IMG/VR virus record: IMGVR_UViG_3300023084_000009
Span: 1-64,000 of that record
Strand: one strand, 5' to 3'
Length of the DNA: 64,000 nt
Source: a virus
A program made the position numbers and the translations under genes. Below are positions 9,501 through 16,818 of the stretch, piece after piece (the first letter of the stretch is position 1; each line of letters begins with the position of its first letter). The notes below the pieces were generated by a model. That model saw only the letters and a list, made by a program, of their open reading frames with translations. It was not told the origin of the DNA and searched no databases.

Positions 9501-11824
9501 GAATCGTTAGATCTTACACCAATTCCTGCAACTCCCTGGGATTCTAGAACTCTATAAACTTCATTATTCAGGTCAGAAATGACAAACCAGTTGGAATATA
9601 CACTGTCCCATTGCATTGGGTGACCAATATCACCAGGATTTTTATCAGATACTCTACTTTCTATACGAAGTTCTGTTCCACCATAGATTGTAATTGCTAG
9701 ACCATTGTCCGCATTAGCTTTTGTTGATGCAACTTTTATAGTAGATGTGCTACTTCTGATTGCATAGTAAATTGTATTTGGTTTTATATTTTCTGGAAGA
9801 TCTCCAGAATCACTGAGAACACGAATTGTTTCTCCAGTTCTAATATTGTGAGCACCAATGGTTAATATATTGGAAGGAGTTCCAGATGGACCACTTGTTA
9901 CCTTATATGTTTTTTCTGAAGTTACTGATGCATATGCGACAGTAGAACCAGATCCAACAATAACATCGGACATTCTGATTGGTGCTACACTGGTTCCAGA
10001 ACCAGCAATAACATGCAATTTATCATCTAGTCTCGCACCAATTCTATAACCTTGTGTAATATTTGGTGGAGCGATATCAACGTTATCATATCCAAAGAGA
10101 TATAAATGACTTGAAATGCCAATGTGGGTTGTTAGACCCACATCAAAGGAGACCCAATCGATCTGTTCTTGGGGAGCAGTGATTGCTCTTGGAGTGATTA
10201 CGTTTGTAATGTAACCATGAGTGTCTTTATTGAATGCTGCTTTTCTAAATCCTTCGGCATGTAGAGAATGCTGTCCAAAGTTGGAGTTGGAGTTAGTAAT
10301 AGAAGCGTCTCCACCAGTTCTAATATCAAAGTGGAAAGTAAATCCAATTGCGAACACAGAAACGATCTGTACGAATGCATCATTCGACATCTTAATGTGA
10401 CTGGTTTCCCAACCACTTCTGTAACTGGCGTCGGAATCTAAGTGATAAACTGTATTTGGATCCGTTGATGAAGATTCTGAAGCAAGAAGATCACCAGTTC
10501 TCTTTACAATAGGGATAGAATCATATCCTCTTGATGACTTGTTGTATTTTACAAAAGCTCTATCATCTTTTTGTAGAGAAATTGCCGTGAATTGTGCGAC
10601 AACCATAGAACGGAAACCAGATGCTTTCCTTCCATCAGCGTGCATACCCTGCATACCGAAGACAGAACGCATTGAAACGTTGAAGATATATGGAGAAGCA
10701 CCTGAAACTGTATCAGTCTCGATAGTAACAGTTGCCGATGAAACTCCAGGAGATGCAGGTAAAGTTGGTCTAATATAGCTGAGAGCGTATGTGAATTGAG
10801 TTGAACTCAATACAGCCTGAACTTTTCCTGAAATATTATAGTCTTCAACATCAACTCCTTTAATTTTAATAGGAGTATCTGCTGTCAAACCATGTTCTGT
10901 TGCGGTTGTAACTGTGATAACCGTGTTTGGGGTAGATCCATCACCAGAAATAACTGAAGAAATTTCGATAGGATCAGCTGCAAAAGCACCAACAATCTCC
11001 CATTCTGGTCTTTGTGGATAAAAACCTAGATTATCATCTGGATATTTCTGATCGACATCTCTACCAGATGCTAAGTTAAAAGCATTTGATAGTTTGCTAT
11101 AGTACATCTGGAGATCAGTTAGATCATATCCAGAAGGAACATTTACACCATCGGCATACTCAAAGCATGTGACTTTATGGTGAGAGAATGTTGGTTTTGA
11201 TTGATTGTTAGAAGAGAAGTCTGATGGATCTGTATAGACTTTGCCATCTTCTTTACCATCAAAGATTGAGAATTGCCAGAAATAACATGCACCAGTTACT
11301 CTGAAAATTGCTGTTGATTCTACATCATTATCAGTTGGGTTTGGAACATACTTAGGTCTAATCTTGGTCTTTCTTAGGTCAAGACCAACTAGAGATGTGC
11401 CTCTAGGTACAATAACACCACCATTAATACTATTAAACTTATAGAGAATATTATCACTCTGAGTTAAGTCAAATACAGACTCTAGAGTTAAAGAAAGAAC
11501 ATCTTGAGCTGCTGTTGATGATCCTGCTGGGGATATTGCTTTAGCACCACTATCATCTTTAATTGCAAAACCTGGTCTATTATCAACGATGTGCTCTCCT
11601 GGCATGAGAAGAACAGTTGTCTTCTCTACGATATCATTATTACTACCTTTCAAATAAGAGAATCTTGCAGACTCAATCAGTGCTCTTTGAATTGTTTTGA
11701 AAGGTTTTGTCAGTGAATTACCTTCATTTGTGATATCATCACTGGAGTTAATATCGTTAGGATTAACGTAAAGTATTCTCCCTTCGGTACTCTTAATAAA
11801 GTTCTCTAGCTTATTGAGAGGCAT
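6557..11824 (-). CDS. Giant virion fibre/structural protein with C-terminal S74 chaperone domain
   Basis: 1755 residues, the longest gene here. The N-terminus (R-I-L-Y-V-N-P-N-D, then K-P-F-K-T-I-Q-R-A-L) resembles a pectin-lyase-like beta-helix. The middle is long beta-rich repeats including V-T-G-I-S-T-V and A-H-G-L modules. The last ~95 residues form an intramolecular chaperone of the peptidase S74 type: S-D-S-R-L-K-D-N-I, then G-V-I-A-Q-E-V, ending in a coiled coil. Known: S74 domains trimerise and fold the fibre, then cut themselves off using a Ser-Lys dyad in S-D-x-R-L-K; both residues are present. Likely a large baseplate-proximal or tail fibre. Confidence 0.8.
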   Translation of the reverse strand: MPLNKLENFIKSTEGRILYVNPNDINSSDDITNEGNSLTKPFKTIQRALIESARFSYLKGSNNDIVEKTTVLLMPGEHIVDNRPGFAIKDDSGAKAISPAGSSTAAQDVLSLTLESVFDLTQSDNILYKFNSINGGVIVPRGTSLVGLDLRKTKIRPKYVPNPTDNDVESTAIFRVTGACYFWQFSIFDGKEDGKVYTDPSDFSSNNQSKPTFSHHKVTCFEYADGVNVPSGYDLTDLQMYYSKLSNAFNLASGRDVDQKYPDDNLGFYPQRPEWEIVGAFAADPIEISSVISGDGSTPNTVITVTTATEHGLTADTPIKIKGVDVEDYNISGKVQAVLSSTQFTYALSYIRPTLPASPGVSSATVTIETDTVSGASPYIFNVSMRSVFGMQGMHADGRKASGFRSMVVAQFTAISLQKDDRAFVKYNKSSRGYDSIPIVKRTGDLLASESSSTDPNTVYHLDSDASYRSGWETSHIKMSNDAFVQIVSVFAIGFTFHFDIRTGGDASITNSNSNFGQHSLHAEGFRKAAFNKDTHGYITNVITPRAITAPQEQIDWVSFDVGLTTHIGISSHLYLFGYDNVDIAPPNITQGYRIGARLDDKLHVIAGSGTSVAPIRMSDVIVGSGSTVAYASVTSEKTYKVTSGPSGTPSNILTIGAHNIRTGETIRVLSDSGDLPENIKPNTIYYAIRSSTSTIKVASTKANADNGLAITIYGGTELRIESRVSDKNPGDIGHPMQWDSVYSNWFVISDLNNEVYRVLESQGVAGIGVRSNDSYILRTEDPRSLDEKIFKVRYVIPQDVPNAKDPGEGFIIQETSTTGARSNSDFSLTSITSEDFDYNRNSRFISTCTVFSTQVTVIADLPHGLDIGDRVIIKNVTSSTNSTGSDNVGFNGTFEVTTIPNANTFTYETTDVFGDVHDLGTFDNNTHVRSTALPRFERNDLKKNLYIYRKETITPYIYQVQDGVYHLYVTNANNSPQTEFTSYQYSQQIEDLYPQLDKDNENDSPQSAVSYAKRSPVGEVITNDLKRSITRESVDLTLKSFHKGLTITGVTTSSGISTITFDREHGFSGISTYQTLNGGSGHSTGTYYNVKLYNEVTLSTWNGATAKVIVNGSQQVEDVRIINSGSGYDNGDTLYFDSNTIGGSASANITVATSGISTNVGDVIQITGIGTTSDGHYRITSVPAKNQIAVAHTGGDPVIIQGSYVLPLGPSINISAITAYDSVTGISTVTCSTAHGLFAGNRFRFVDANSNNLGDYLVKERVGVSTFTIHTSATVGTPTHVLRHGISANDAISDSTNENLGTRSITLYGNDHLTLLGDITTGSSTLQVSLPNSGIGTVARFPLGSFIQVGEEIMKITSSTLSGSLTNEISVLRGQLGTVISEHKAESLIKKIKPIPSEVRRPAIARASGHTFEYLGFGPGNYSTGLPQVQVKSLNEREIFLAQAQEKAGGIIVYTGMNNDGDFYIGNKRVSSATGQERTFDAPIPTTTGQESSILSAVFDEVVIKERLKVEGGNSGTVLSQFDGPVTFNGETKFNEYVNINDNVKVTGHIEVTNTTESFDKDTGALVVNGGVGIEKDVNIGRNINVTGLSTFTNTLDANNGATIDNVRIGILGDNTIDTSVGILTITSNDGTVHVSAATSISGNTVITGILSVTDDITAFYSSDSRLKDNITPIDDPLAKVLSISGNTYDWNEKSNKEGHDVGVIAQEVLAVLPEAVTERDNGYLAVDYQKIVPLLVEAIKELSAKVEKLEGNH

Positions 11825-11856
11825 CGGATTATAATCGCCAAAATATTTCTATGTTT

Positions 11857-11863
11857 TATTTAT
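11857..11863 (-). promoter_or_regulatory. Late-type promoter motif (ATAAATA)
   Basis: ATAAATA (in GATAAATAAAA) about 33 nt before the ATG of the giant structural gene at 11824. Confidence 0.45.
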
Positions 11864-12180
11864 CAACCCATTAAATCCTCTTCATCGTGCTGTACGATAT
11901 CTTCTGGGTCTTCTGGCATGTCCTCTGGATTTTCTAAATCCACTGGAAATAAACAAGGATGCACTTCCTCATCTATCAAGTAGAAAGAACTTCGATATAA
12001 ATCCTCTGGTTCAAATGATGTATTTTTATCTGCCTCTTTACACAAATCTTGGTCATACAAATGACCATCAGGTAACTCATCAAAAGTGAATGGCAATTGA
12101 TTGATGAAATACATCTTTACTATGATGCTGGCATTATTATACCAACAATATGCTGTATCGATTTTATAAGACATATTCAT
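11863..12180 (-). CDS. Hypothetical acidic protein
   Basis: 105 residues, not recognised. It has aromatic N-terminal stretches (Y-C-W-Y-N-N) and a strongly acidic C-terminus (N-P-E-D-M-P-E-D-P-E-D). No transmembrane segment or nucleotide-binding motif is seen. ATG at 12180 or an in-frame ATG at 12174. It follows the tRNA cluster and precedes the giant fibre gene in transcription order; a late motif lies 11 nt upstream. Confidence 0.6.
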   Translation of the reverse strand: MNMSYKIDTAYCWYNNASIIVKMYFINQLPFTFDELPDGHLYDQDLCKEADKNTSFEPEDLYRSSFYLIDEEVHPCLFPVDLENPEDMPEDPEDIVQHDEEDLMG

Positions 12181-12190
12181 AGTTTTGTCT

Positions 12191-12197
12191 TATTTAT
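12191..12197 (-). promoter_or_regulatory. Late-type promoter motif (ATAAATA)
   Basis: ATAAATA between the tRNA-Leu 3' end and the ATG at 12180. Confidence 0.4.
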
Positions 12198-12202
12198 TTT
12201 TA

Positions 12203-12287
12203 TAGGACGAGAGGGACTTGAACCCTCACGAGCGTAATGCTCAACAGATTTTAAGTCTGGTGTGTCTACCAATTCCACCACCGTCCC
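12203..12287 (-). tRNA. tRNA-Leu (TAA)
   Basis: 85-nt cloverleaf on the minus strand. The acceptor stem GGGACGG pairs with TCGTCCT (two G-U), the discriminator is A, anticodon TAA lies in the loop ACTTAAAA, and a GAGC/GCTC long variable arm as expected for Leu precedes GAGGG-TTCAAGT-CCCTC. CCA is not encoded. It reads UUA, which suits an AT-rich phage. Confidence 0.93.
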
Positions 12288-12290
12288 AGG

Positions 12291-12363
12291 TGCTCCTTGC
12301 GTGGATCGAACACGCCTCAGGCGAATTATGAGTTCGCTGCATTCACCAGATTGCTAAAGGAGC
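12291..12363 (-). tRNA. tRNA-Met (CAT), elongator type or Ile2
   Basis: 73-nt cloverleaf: acceptor GCTCCTT/AAGGAGC, discriminator A, anticodon stem GCGAA/TTCGC with loop CTCATAA (CAT), T arm GCGTG-TTCGATC-CACGC. The anticodon stem lacks the three G-C pairs of initiator tRNA, so it is an elongator Met or a lysidine-type Ile tRNA; sequence alone cannot decide. Confidence 0.9.
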
Positions 12364-12387
12364 ATTCGCTATTCGCAAATAGCGAAT
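12364..12387. repeat. Perfect 24-nt hairpin between two tRNAs (copy 1)
   Basis: Inverted repeat with 10-bp arms ATTCGCTATT and AATAGCGAAT around the loop CGCA. It exactly fills the gap between tRNA-Ile (3' end 12387) and tRNA-Met (5' end 12363). An identical 24-nt copy is at 44938-44961. A tRNA-processing spacer or a mobile palindrome are possible roles. Confidence 0.9.
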
Positions 12388-12458
12388 AGGAGTACTGGGA
12401 GTTGAACCCAGACTACCCCGTTATAAGCAGGGCGCTCTAACCATTAAGCTATACTCCC
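12387..12458 (-). tRNA. tRNA-Ile (TAT)
   Basis: 72-nt cloverleaf: acceptor GGGAGTA pairing with TACTCCT (terminal G-U), discriminator A, anticodon loop CTTATAA giving TAT, T arm CTGGG-TTCAACT-CCCAG. It reads AUA, a codon rare in many hosts and commoner in AT-rich phage genes. Confidence 0.92.
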
Positions 12459-12467
12459 GCAGATGAA

Positions 12468-12641
12468 CTACGATGCTTCGTTATTGTTCTCCATGTATAT
12501 TCGATACAGTTCATCATCTGCTGGTATCATAACTGCTGCTGTTCCATCTTCCCTAACGATGCCTATTCGCTCTCCTTTTTCCACACGTTCTAGGAGAGCA
12601 TCAAAGTTGTCTTCCCACTCTTTCAAAGTAAAAACTTCCAT
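12468..12641 (-). CDS. Phd/YefM-like antitoxin-fold protein (orphan)
   Basis: 57-residue protein starting M-E-V-F-T-L-K-E-W-E-D-N-F. It has the Phd/YefM N-terminal pattern: ENF-like D-N-F-D-A-L-L-E-R-V-E-K-G-E, then I-G-I-V-R-E-D-G, then A-A-V-M-I-P-A-D-D. Known: Phd proteins bind operator DNA as dimers and neutralise a toxin through a C-terminal tail. Here the tail is short (about 15 residues) and no toxin gene is adjacent: 10 nt downstream is tRNA-Ile and upstream is an unrelated hypothetical. Inference: a DNA-binding regulator or an antitoxin against a host toxin. A late motif lies 9 nt upstream. Confidence 0.7.
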   Translation of the reverse strand: MEVFTLKEWEDNFDALLERVEKGERIGIVREDGTAAVMIPADDELYRIYMENNNEAS

Positions 12642-12649
12642 AGTTGATT

Positions 12650-12656
12650 TATTTAT
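12650..12656 (-). promoter_or_regulatory. Late-type promoter motif (ATAAATA)
   Basis: ATAAATA (GATAAATAAATC) 9 nt before the ATG of the Phd-like gene, overlapping the upstream stop codon. The spacing is short for a T4-type late promoter, so support is modest. Confidence 0.35.
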
Positions 12657-12895
12657 CAGTACTCCTCACCTTGAATTGCCAGATCAGCATACTCAATTTG
12701 ATCCTCATCAAGATTAGCAGTAACGACCTCAAGAACGTTCATAAACTCTTGAACAGTTTCACACTCTACCATCTTTTCATTTCCCTCATCACTCAGGAGA
12801 AGGAAGGAGCGAGTGCAAACGTCGATCACGATGCCTTGAACGCATTCGGTGTTGCTCATGGGTGTTCCGTTGATTACCCACATATTATAGGGCAT
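12656..12895 (-). CDS. Hypothetical protein
   Basis: 79 residues, not recognised. A beta-rich first half (W-V-I-N-G-T, G-I-V-I-D-V, F-L-L-L-S-D-E-G) is followed by an acidic helical tail. ATG at 12895; internal ATGs at residues 5 and 13 are possible. It lies 38 nt after the tail-collar gene and 14 nt before the Phd-like gene. Function unknown. Confidence 0.55.
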   Translation of the reverse strand: MPYNMWVINGTPMSNTECVQGIVIDVCTRSFLLLSDEGNEKMVECETVQEFMNVLEVVTANLDEDQIEYADLAIQGEEY

Positions 12896-12933
12896 CCGCG
12901 ATGGGGTGTCAACTGTGCCGATTATGGAACTGG

Positions 12934-14346
12934 TCAGGTCTTCATAATGAAAGCAAGAGCATAATATGGAGGTCTATTTTCGTGATAATCACTACCACCC
13001 TGAGAAGCAGTTGTGTTGTTGGAGTGGTTGACAGCATCACCAGATCCATTACCTGCTTGGTCTTGACCACCACCAGGAGAGTTTGCTCTTGAATATGTGT
13101 GGTTGTGAGATGGCATCTCAGCAATCGTCAATTGATGAGCAACACTACCACCAGTATTTCCTGGTGCATAGTTACCACTAATGGTACCGGTATCGGCATT
13201 AAATGTTACACCACTAGAACCATCACTATAAGCACCAACAATAAACTTATCTCTTAAGTCTGGAGTACTATTAGTACCATCACAAAGGACCCAACCTGAT
13301 GGAATTGCTGCAATCGTTCCAGACCACATAATAATTCCACCAGAAGGTACAGATGATCCAGCACCACCAGTTATTCCTTGAGTTCCTTGAGTTCCTGTCC
13401 CAGTTATTCCTTGAGTTCCATCAGTTCCCTGAGTTCCATCAGTTCCCTGAGCACCTGTTATTCCTTGAGCACCCTGAGTTCCGTCTCCACCATCAGTTCC
13501 CTGAGTTCCAGTTGTTCCCTGAGTTCCAGTTGTTCCCTGAGTTCCATTAGTACCTTGTGTTCCATTAGTGCCTTGTGTTCCTTGTGTCCCCTGAGCACCT
13601 TGTGCTCCCTGTATGCCCTGAATACCTTGAGTACCTTGAGTACCCTCATCACCAGAAATTCCTTGAATACCCTGAGTTCCTTGTGTCCCCTGAGCACCTT
13701 GTGCCCCCTGAGCACCTTGTGCTCCCTGGGCACCTTGAATACCTTGTATTCCTTGAGTCCCTTGAGTGCCCTGTACTCCTTGAGTCCCCTGTACTCCTTG
13801 AATTCCTTGGACACCTTGAAGAGCTGCTGTTGATATTTTCTCCCATTTAACGCCACTAGCATCTCCGATTAGAACGGATGTTGCAGCACCAACATTACCA
13901 TAAAAGTCTGTTAGAGTACTTTCTAACTCTAGGTTATTATTGAATGTGGCGACACCAACCACATCAAGACCACCACCAGTAACTCTTAGACCAGATCTTG
14001 CTGTGGCAATACCGATTGAATCAACATTAACTACGTTTTCATAGGTAAGATCACCAAGAACAAATAAATCTCCCACAACTGTGGCGATACCACTAGCGTA
14101 AATATTTCTTGTAGTTAAATCGTCCCCTAAAGTAGCACCCCCTCCAGCACTGAGATTTGGCGCATGAAGAGTTCCCGAAACGAAAAGATCGTTTTCGAAT
14201 GTACCAATTCCAGTGAAAAAGGATTGTTGAGAAACAGAAAGATTACCTGTTATATCTACAGTCGTGCCAATACCTACTTTCTGCCCGCCAGTGGTAGTGT
14301 AATTTAATTTTTTAGCAACTTGAGCTAGTTCAAGTGGTATTGCCAT
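12934..14346 (-). CDS. Collagen-like tail fibre with C-terminal tail-collar domain
   Basis: 470 residues in three parts. The N-terminal ~170 are beta-modules shared with other fibres here (D-S-I-G-I-A-T-A-R-S-G-L-R-V-T-G-G-G-L). Then about 150 residues are collagen-like G-x-Q triplets. The C-terminus is a phage tail-collar domain: G-G-I-I-M-W-S-G, P-S-G-W-V-L-C-D-G-T, D-L-R-D-K-F-I-V-G-A, E-M-P-S-H-N-H-T and R-P-P-Y-Y-A-L-A-F-I-M-K. Known: collar domains with H-x-H motifs occur in T4 gp12-type short tail fibres that bind metal. Inference: a short or side tail fibre. Confidence 0.85.
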   Translation of the reverse strand: MAIPLELAQVAKKLNYTTTGGQKVGIGTTVDITGNLSVSQQSFFTGIGTFENDLFVSGTLHAPNLSAGGGATLGDDLTTRNIYASGIATVVGDLFVLGDLTYENVVNVDSIGIATARSGLRVTGGGLDVVGVATFNNNLELESTLTDFYGNVGAATSVLIGDASGVKWEKISTAALQGVQGIQGVQGTQGVQGTQGTQGIQGIQGAQGAQGAQGAQGAQGTQGTQGIQGISGDEGTQGTQGIQGIQGAQGAQGTQGTQGTNGTQGTNGTQGTTGTQGTTGTQGTDGGDGTQGAQGITGAQGTDGTQGTDGTQGITGTGTQGTQGITGGAGSSVPSGGIIMWSGTIAAIPSGWVLCDGTNSTPDLRDKFIVGAYSDGSSGVTFNADTGTISGNYAPGNTGGSVAHQLTIAEMPSHNHTYSRANSPGGGQDQAGNGSGDAVNHSNNTTASQGGSDYHENRPPYYALAFIMKT

Positions 14347-14376
14347 CTACTAAATTACTTCATTTCCATTATTGAT

Positions 14377-14383
14377 TATTTAT
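14377..14383 (-). promoter_or_regulatory. Late-type promoter motif (ATAAATA)
   Basis: ATAAATA (GATAAATAATC) about 31 nt before the tail-collar gene ATG at 14346. Confidence 0.45.
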
Positions 14384-14391
14384 CACAAGGA

Positions 14392-14547
14392 CTACCACTT
14401 CTTAACGGGGCAAGATTCCCATCCAATTCTCACTTTGAGTGGCATGAAACAACCACATTTTTTACATTGTTTAGTTGGTTTGAAGAAATGCTCACATTGT
14501 AGGCATAGTTTCATTCTATCAATTGCTTGTCTATTTTCTTCAACCAT
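14392..14547 (-). CDS. Small zinc-ribbon protein (four-Cys family, short form)
   Basis: 51 residues. Motif: L-C-L-Q-C, Q-C-K-K-C-G-C, E-S-C-P-V-K-K-W, closely matching the C-terminal half of the 93-residue protein at 1664-1945. The start overlaps the stop of the upstream gene (ATGGTTGA, 8 nt), indicating translational coupling. Like its paralogue it sits downstream of a Gly/Cys-rich adhesin (15066-16049, one gene between). Function unknown; a role in tail assembly is inferred only from context. Confidence 0.75.
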   Translation of the reverse strand: MVEENRQAIDRMKLCLQCEHFFKPTKQCKKCGCFMPLKVRIGWESCPVKKW

Positions 14548-15037
14548 CCCCACTCAACTCCGCTTCTGCCTGTGCAAGAATATCATCATTTGGATCATAT
14601 GTGTATGATATATTAGAAAGTATATCATCAATATTCAAACTATGCTCAGTAATATACTGTGAAACATTTCCCATCACAGCATCTTTTAACCTACTATCTC
14701 CATTTACTGCATAGTATTCTGCGAGAAGCATAATATCTCCACTAAGATATCTTCCCGTAGGAACTGAAGGCATTAGAGGACTAAAAGTAGTTGTAGTAAT
14801 ACCTACAGTAGTTGTTGCCTCTTCTTCCTTCCTAACAGATGTTCTTTGCTGTCCAACACTAATATCTGGATTTATAATACTATCGGATGAAACCAGAAAA
14901 TCTGGATCATAATGAGAAACTGCATCATCAATATCTTCTAATGATGCATTTGGTGGAATTGGTACTTTTGCCTTTGAATTATTCTCAAACTCAACGGTAA
15001 TTTGTCCTGCGGAAATTTCTAAAATTGTATAGTTCAT
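14540..15037 (-). CDS. Hypothetical tail-associated protein
   Basis: 165 residues, not recognised. The N-terminal ~40 look beta-rich (Y-T-I-L-E-I-S-A-G-Q-I-T-V-E-F), then there is a charged linker and a helical C-terminal half (L-L-A-E-Y-Y-A-V-N-G-D, D-A-V-M-G-N-V-S-Q-Y). It lies between the Gly/Cys-rich adhesin and the small zinc ribbon, so a fibre-assembly or accessory role is possible but unproven. ATG at 15037; a late motif is 21 nt upstream. Confidence 0.6.
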   Translation of the reverse strand: MNYTILEISAGQITVEFENNSKAKVPIPPNASLEDIDDAVSHYDPDFLVSSDSIINPDISVGQQRTSVRKEEEATTTVGITTTTFSPLMPSVPTGRYLSGDIMLLAEYYAVNGDSRLKDAVMGNVSQYITEHSLNIDDILSNISYTYDPNDDILAQAEAELSGDG

Positions 15038-15058
15038 TATAAATTAGTGCTTGTGTTG

Positions 15059-15065
15059 TATTTAT
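15059..15065 (-). promoter_or_regulatory. Late-type promoter motif (ATAAATA)
   Basis: ATAAATA (TTAAATAAATACAA) 21 nt before the ATG at 15037. Confidence 0.45.
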
Positions 15066-16049
15066 TTAAAATTCACCAGGCATCTGTGGAATTGGTGGTT
15101 CTGAATCGAGTACCGTTCGTCCTCCAAGAGTTCCTTGATTGATAAAATGAACAATACTGGAGAATTGATACTGAGGTCTCCTCTCATACAAATAACATCC
15201 AGCAAGACCACCTGCAGATCCTGCTGAACCATTAGTATAGTTTCCGTTAAATCCAGTATCTCCAGTATCTCCAGTATTACCATATGTACCACCAGTTCCA
15301 CCATCTCCACCGTCACCAGCATTAGTTCCACCAGCACTACCAGAATATCCTCCACCTGGGGTTGCGCCCGTATCAGATCCTGCACCATAACCACCATAAC
15401 CACCATCTCCACCATCATAGTAGGTATATGCAGTAGATGGACAAAGCCATCTATTTCCACCTTCGGCACAACCGGAACCACTCACATATCCACCACTACA
15501 AGGAGCAGTATCTGAACAAGATTTTCCACAACAAACAGGACATGTACAAAGAGGATATGCATAATAAACTGTAGAAGTCGTATATCCCTGCCCACCAGTT
15601 CCACCAAGTCCTCCTGCTCCACCTCCGCCATAGATGGAACCTTGGTTGTCAATAAAAATTCCATTGCCCCTTGTATTAGGATTACCCCCATCAACATAAA
15701 TGGCAGTTCCACCTTCACCTTGGATTTTGTTATAGTTAAGACCAACATCGGGAGAACTTGCAGCTCTACCACCGCCACCTAATATTGTTCCTTTATTTAA
15801 AATATAGATTGTTCCTCTGTATCCAGGAACATATAAAGCAAACACATAATTTGCATGATACTGAACATTTCCCCACGTATGAACACCAGCACCAACTGTT
15901 ACACCACTATCAATGACTATTGTCTTTTGGTTATCACCATATAAAATGTCATTTGAAAATAAATTAGCAACATTTACATTAGTTGTATTACCAGTAATAT
16001 GTGCGGTAAAGTTTGATGTTAGTGTAAATGGTATTGATCCTAATGACAT
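15066..16049 (-). CDS. Gly/Cys-rich tail-fibre tip adhesin
   Basis: 327 residues. An N-terminal beta-helix-like region (repeated short strands ending in G-x-I-x-G-G-G-G) runs into polyglycine blocks (G-G-G-G-A-G-G-L-G-G-T-G-G). These are interrupted by a Cys cluster (C-T-C-P-V-C-C-G-K-S-C, P-C-S-G-G, G-C-A-E, L-C-P), then more Gly-rich repeats. The last ~50 residues are non-repetitive. Architecture parallels 1974-3167. Inference: a receptor-binding tip; the Cys cluster may be a disulfide knot. Downstream genes encode a 165-aa protein and a zinc ribbon. Confidence 0.65.
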   Translation of the reverse strand: MSLGSIPFTLTSNFTAHITGNTTNVNVANLFSNDILYGDNQKTIVIDSGVTVGAGVHTWGNVQYHANYVFALYVPGYRGTIYILNKGTILGGGGRAASSPDVGLNYNKIQGEGGTAIYVDGGNPNTRGNGIFIDNQGSIYGGGGAGGLGGTGGQGYTTSTVYYAYPLCTCPVCCGKSCSDTAPCSGGYVSGSGCAEGGNRWLCPSTAYTYYDGGDGGYGGYGAGSDTGATPGGGYSGSAGGTNAGDGGDGGTGGTYGNTGDTGDTGFNGNYTNGSAGSAGGLAGCYLYERRPQYQFSSIVHFINQGTLGGRTVLDSEPPIPQMPGEF

Positions 16050-16051
16050 TT

Positions 16052-16447
16052 TTAATAAACACCAGTACCAGTAATTAGAAATTCGTTAGATGCTATGCAT
16101 AAAATGGTTGCAATCCCTCTTTGTGCTAGTGTTCTACTTCCTATAGATGATGTGCCAGGAAGTCTTAATGTAATTCCAGATCCTGATGTAATAGCAAGAG
16201 GAGAACTAGTATCGTTATATATGAGAATACTTTCACCAGCAGAAAAAATATTTTGAGGTATAGTTACATTAGCACTCATTTTCACAATGGTTCCTGCATC
16301 AGAAGCTGTAAGCGTATAAGCAGATCCCTGTGAAGAAATTGATAGAGTTGCTCCTACTCCACCAGAAAGTCCTTGAATTCCTTGAACTCCCTGAAGACCT
16401 CCACCAACTTCTACCCAAGCACCATCTCTTCTAAGTTTAATGCCCAC
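16052..16447 (-). CDS. Short fibre protein with collagen-like patch
   Basis: 131 residues. A short N-terminal anchor (R-R-D-G-A-W-V-E-V) is followed by three G-x-Q collagen-like triplets and then a ~95-residue beta-rich domain (Y-T-L-T-A-S-D-A-G, V-T-I-P-Q-N, F-L-I-T-G-T-G-V-Y) of a kind common at phage fibre tips. Located between a chaperone gene and an adhesin gene. Probably a distal fibre subunit; the exact role is unknown. Confidence 0.6.
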   Translation of the reverse strand: MGIKLRRDGAWVEVGGGLQGVQGIQGLSGGVGATLSISSQGSAYTLTASDAGTIVKMSANVTIPQNIFSAGESILIYNDTSSPLAITSGSGITLRLPGTSSIGSRTLAQRGIATILCIASNEFLITGTGVY

Positions 16448-16461
16448 AACTACTTACCTCC

Positions 16462-16818
16462 TTATGGTTTCGTTGGCCAAATAACACCACTAATACCAAG
16501 TCTTGTAGTATTATCTAGTACGGGTGTTGAGTTATCTGGAAGGTCTCTAAGTGCCCGACGATATGCTAACTGCTCATCAGTTGGTGTTCTATCAGGAAGA
16601 ACCCACCAGTCAGTTTCAGCAATGAGACGATCTCTTTCTTGACGTAGACGTCTCATTGGTTCTGCTGCTTTGAGTTCTTCTATTTTTGCATCTACTTGTG
16701 CTTTTGTTGGTTTTGGAATGTCTGATGATAACCATTGAATAGAATTATAATCCTCACAATTAGTCATTCCCCAATTAGCATCTGGTGCAAGTTCTAATAT
16801 TGCCTTAGTAATATCCAT
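16462..16818 (-). CDS. Phage tail-fibre assembly chaperone (APC-like)
   Basis: 118 residues with the phage tail-assembly-chaperone pattern: R-R-L-R-Q-E-R-D-R-L-I-A-E-T-D-W-W, then a loop, then Y-R-R-A-L-R-D-L-P-D. The N-terminal ~45 residues are a separate small domain (I-Q-W-L-S-S-D). Known: such proteins help fold or attach distal fibre parts and often follow the fibre gene they serve. Here it directly follows two jelly-roll-like fibre genes (1-nt overlap at 16818). A paralogue is at 17863-18246. Confidence 0.75.
   Translation of the reverse strand: MDITKAILELAPDANWGMTNCEDYNSIQWLSSDIPKPTKAQVDAKIEELKAAEPMRRLRQERDRLIAETDWWVLPDRTPTDEQLAYRRALRDLPDNSTPVLDNTTRLGISGVIWPTKP

Noticed and set aside
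12291-12363. tRNA-Met as an initiator tRNA
   Set aside because: The anticodon stem GCGAA/TTCGC lacks the three consecutive G-C pairs of initiators and the acceptor end is fully paired.
12934-14346. Idea that the 2OG oxygenases are prolyl hydroxylases for the phage collagen stalks
   Set aside because: The collagen-like triplets here are mainly G-T-Q and G-I-Q with almost no proline, so there is little substrate; neighbourhood alone is not evidence.
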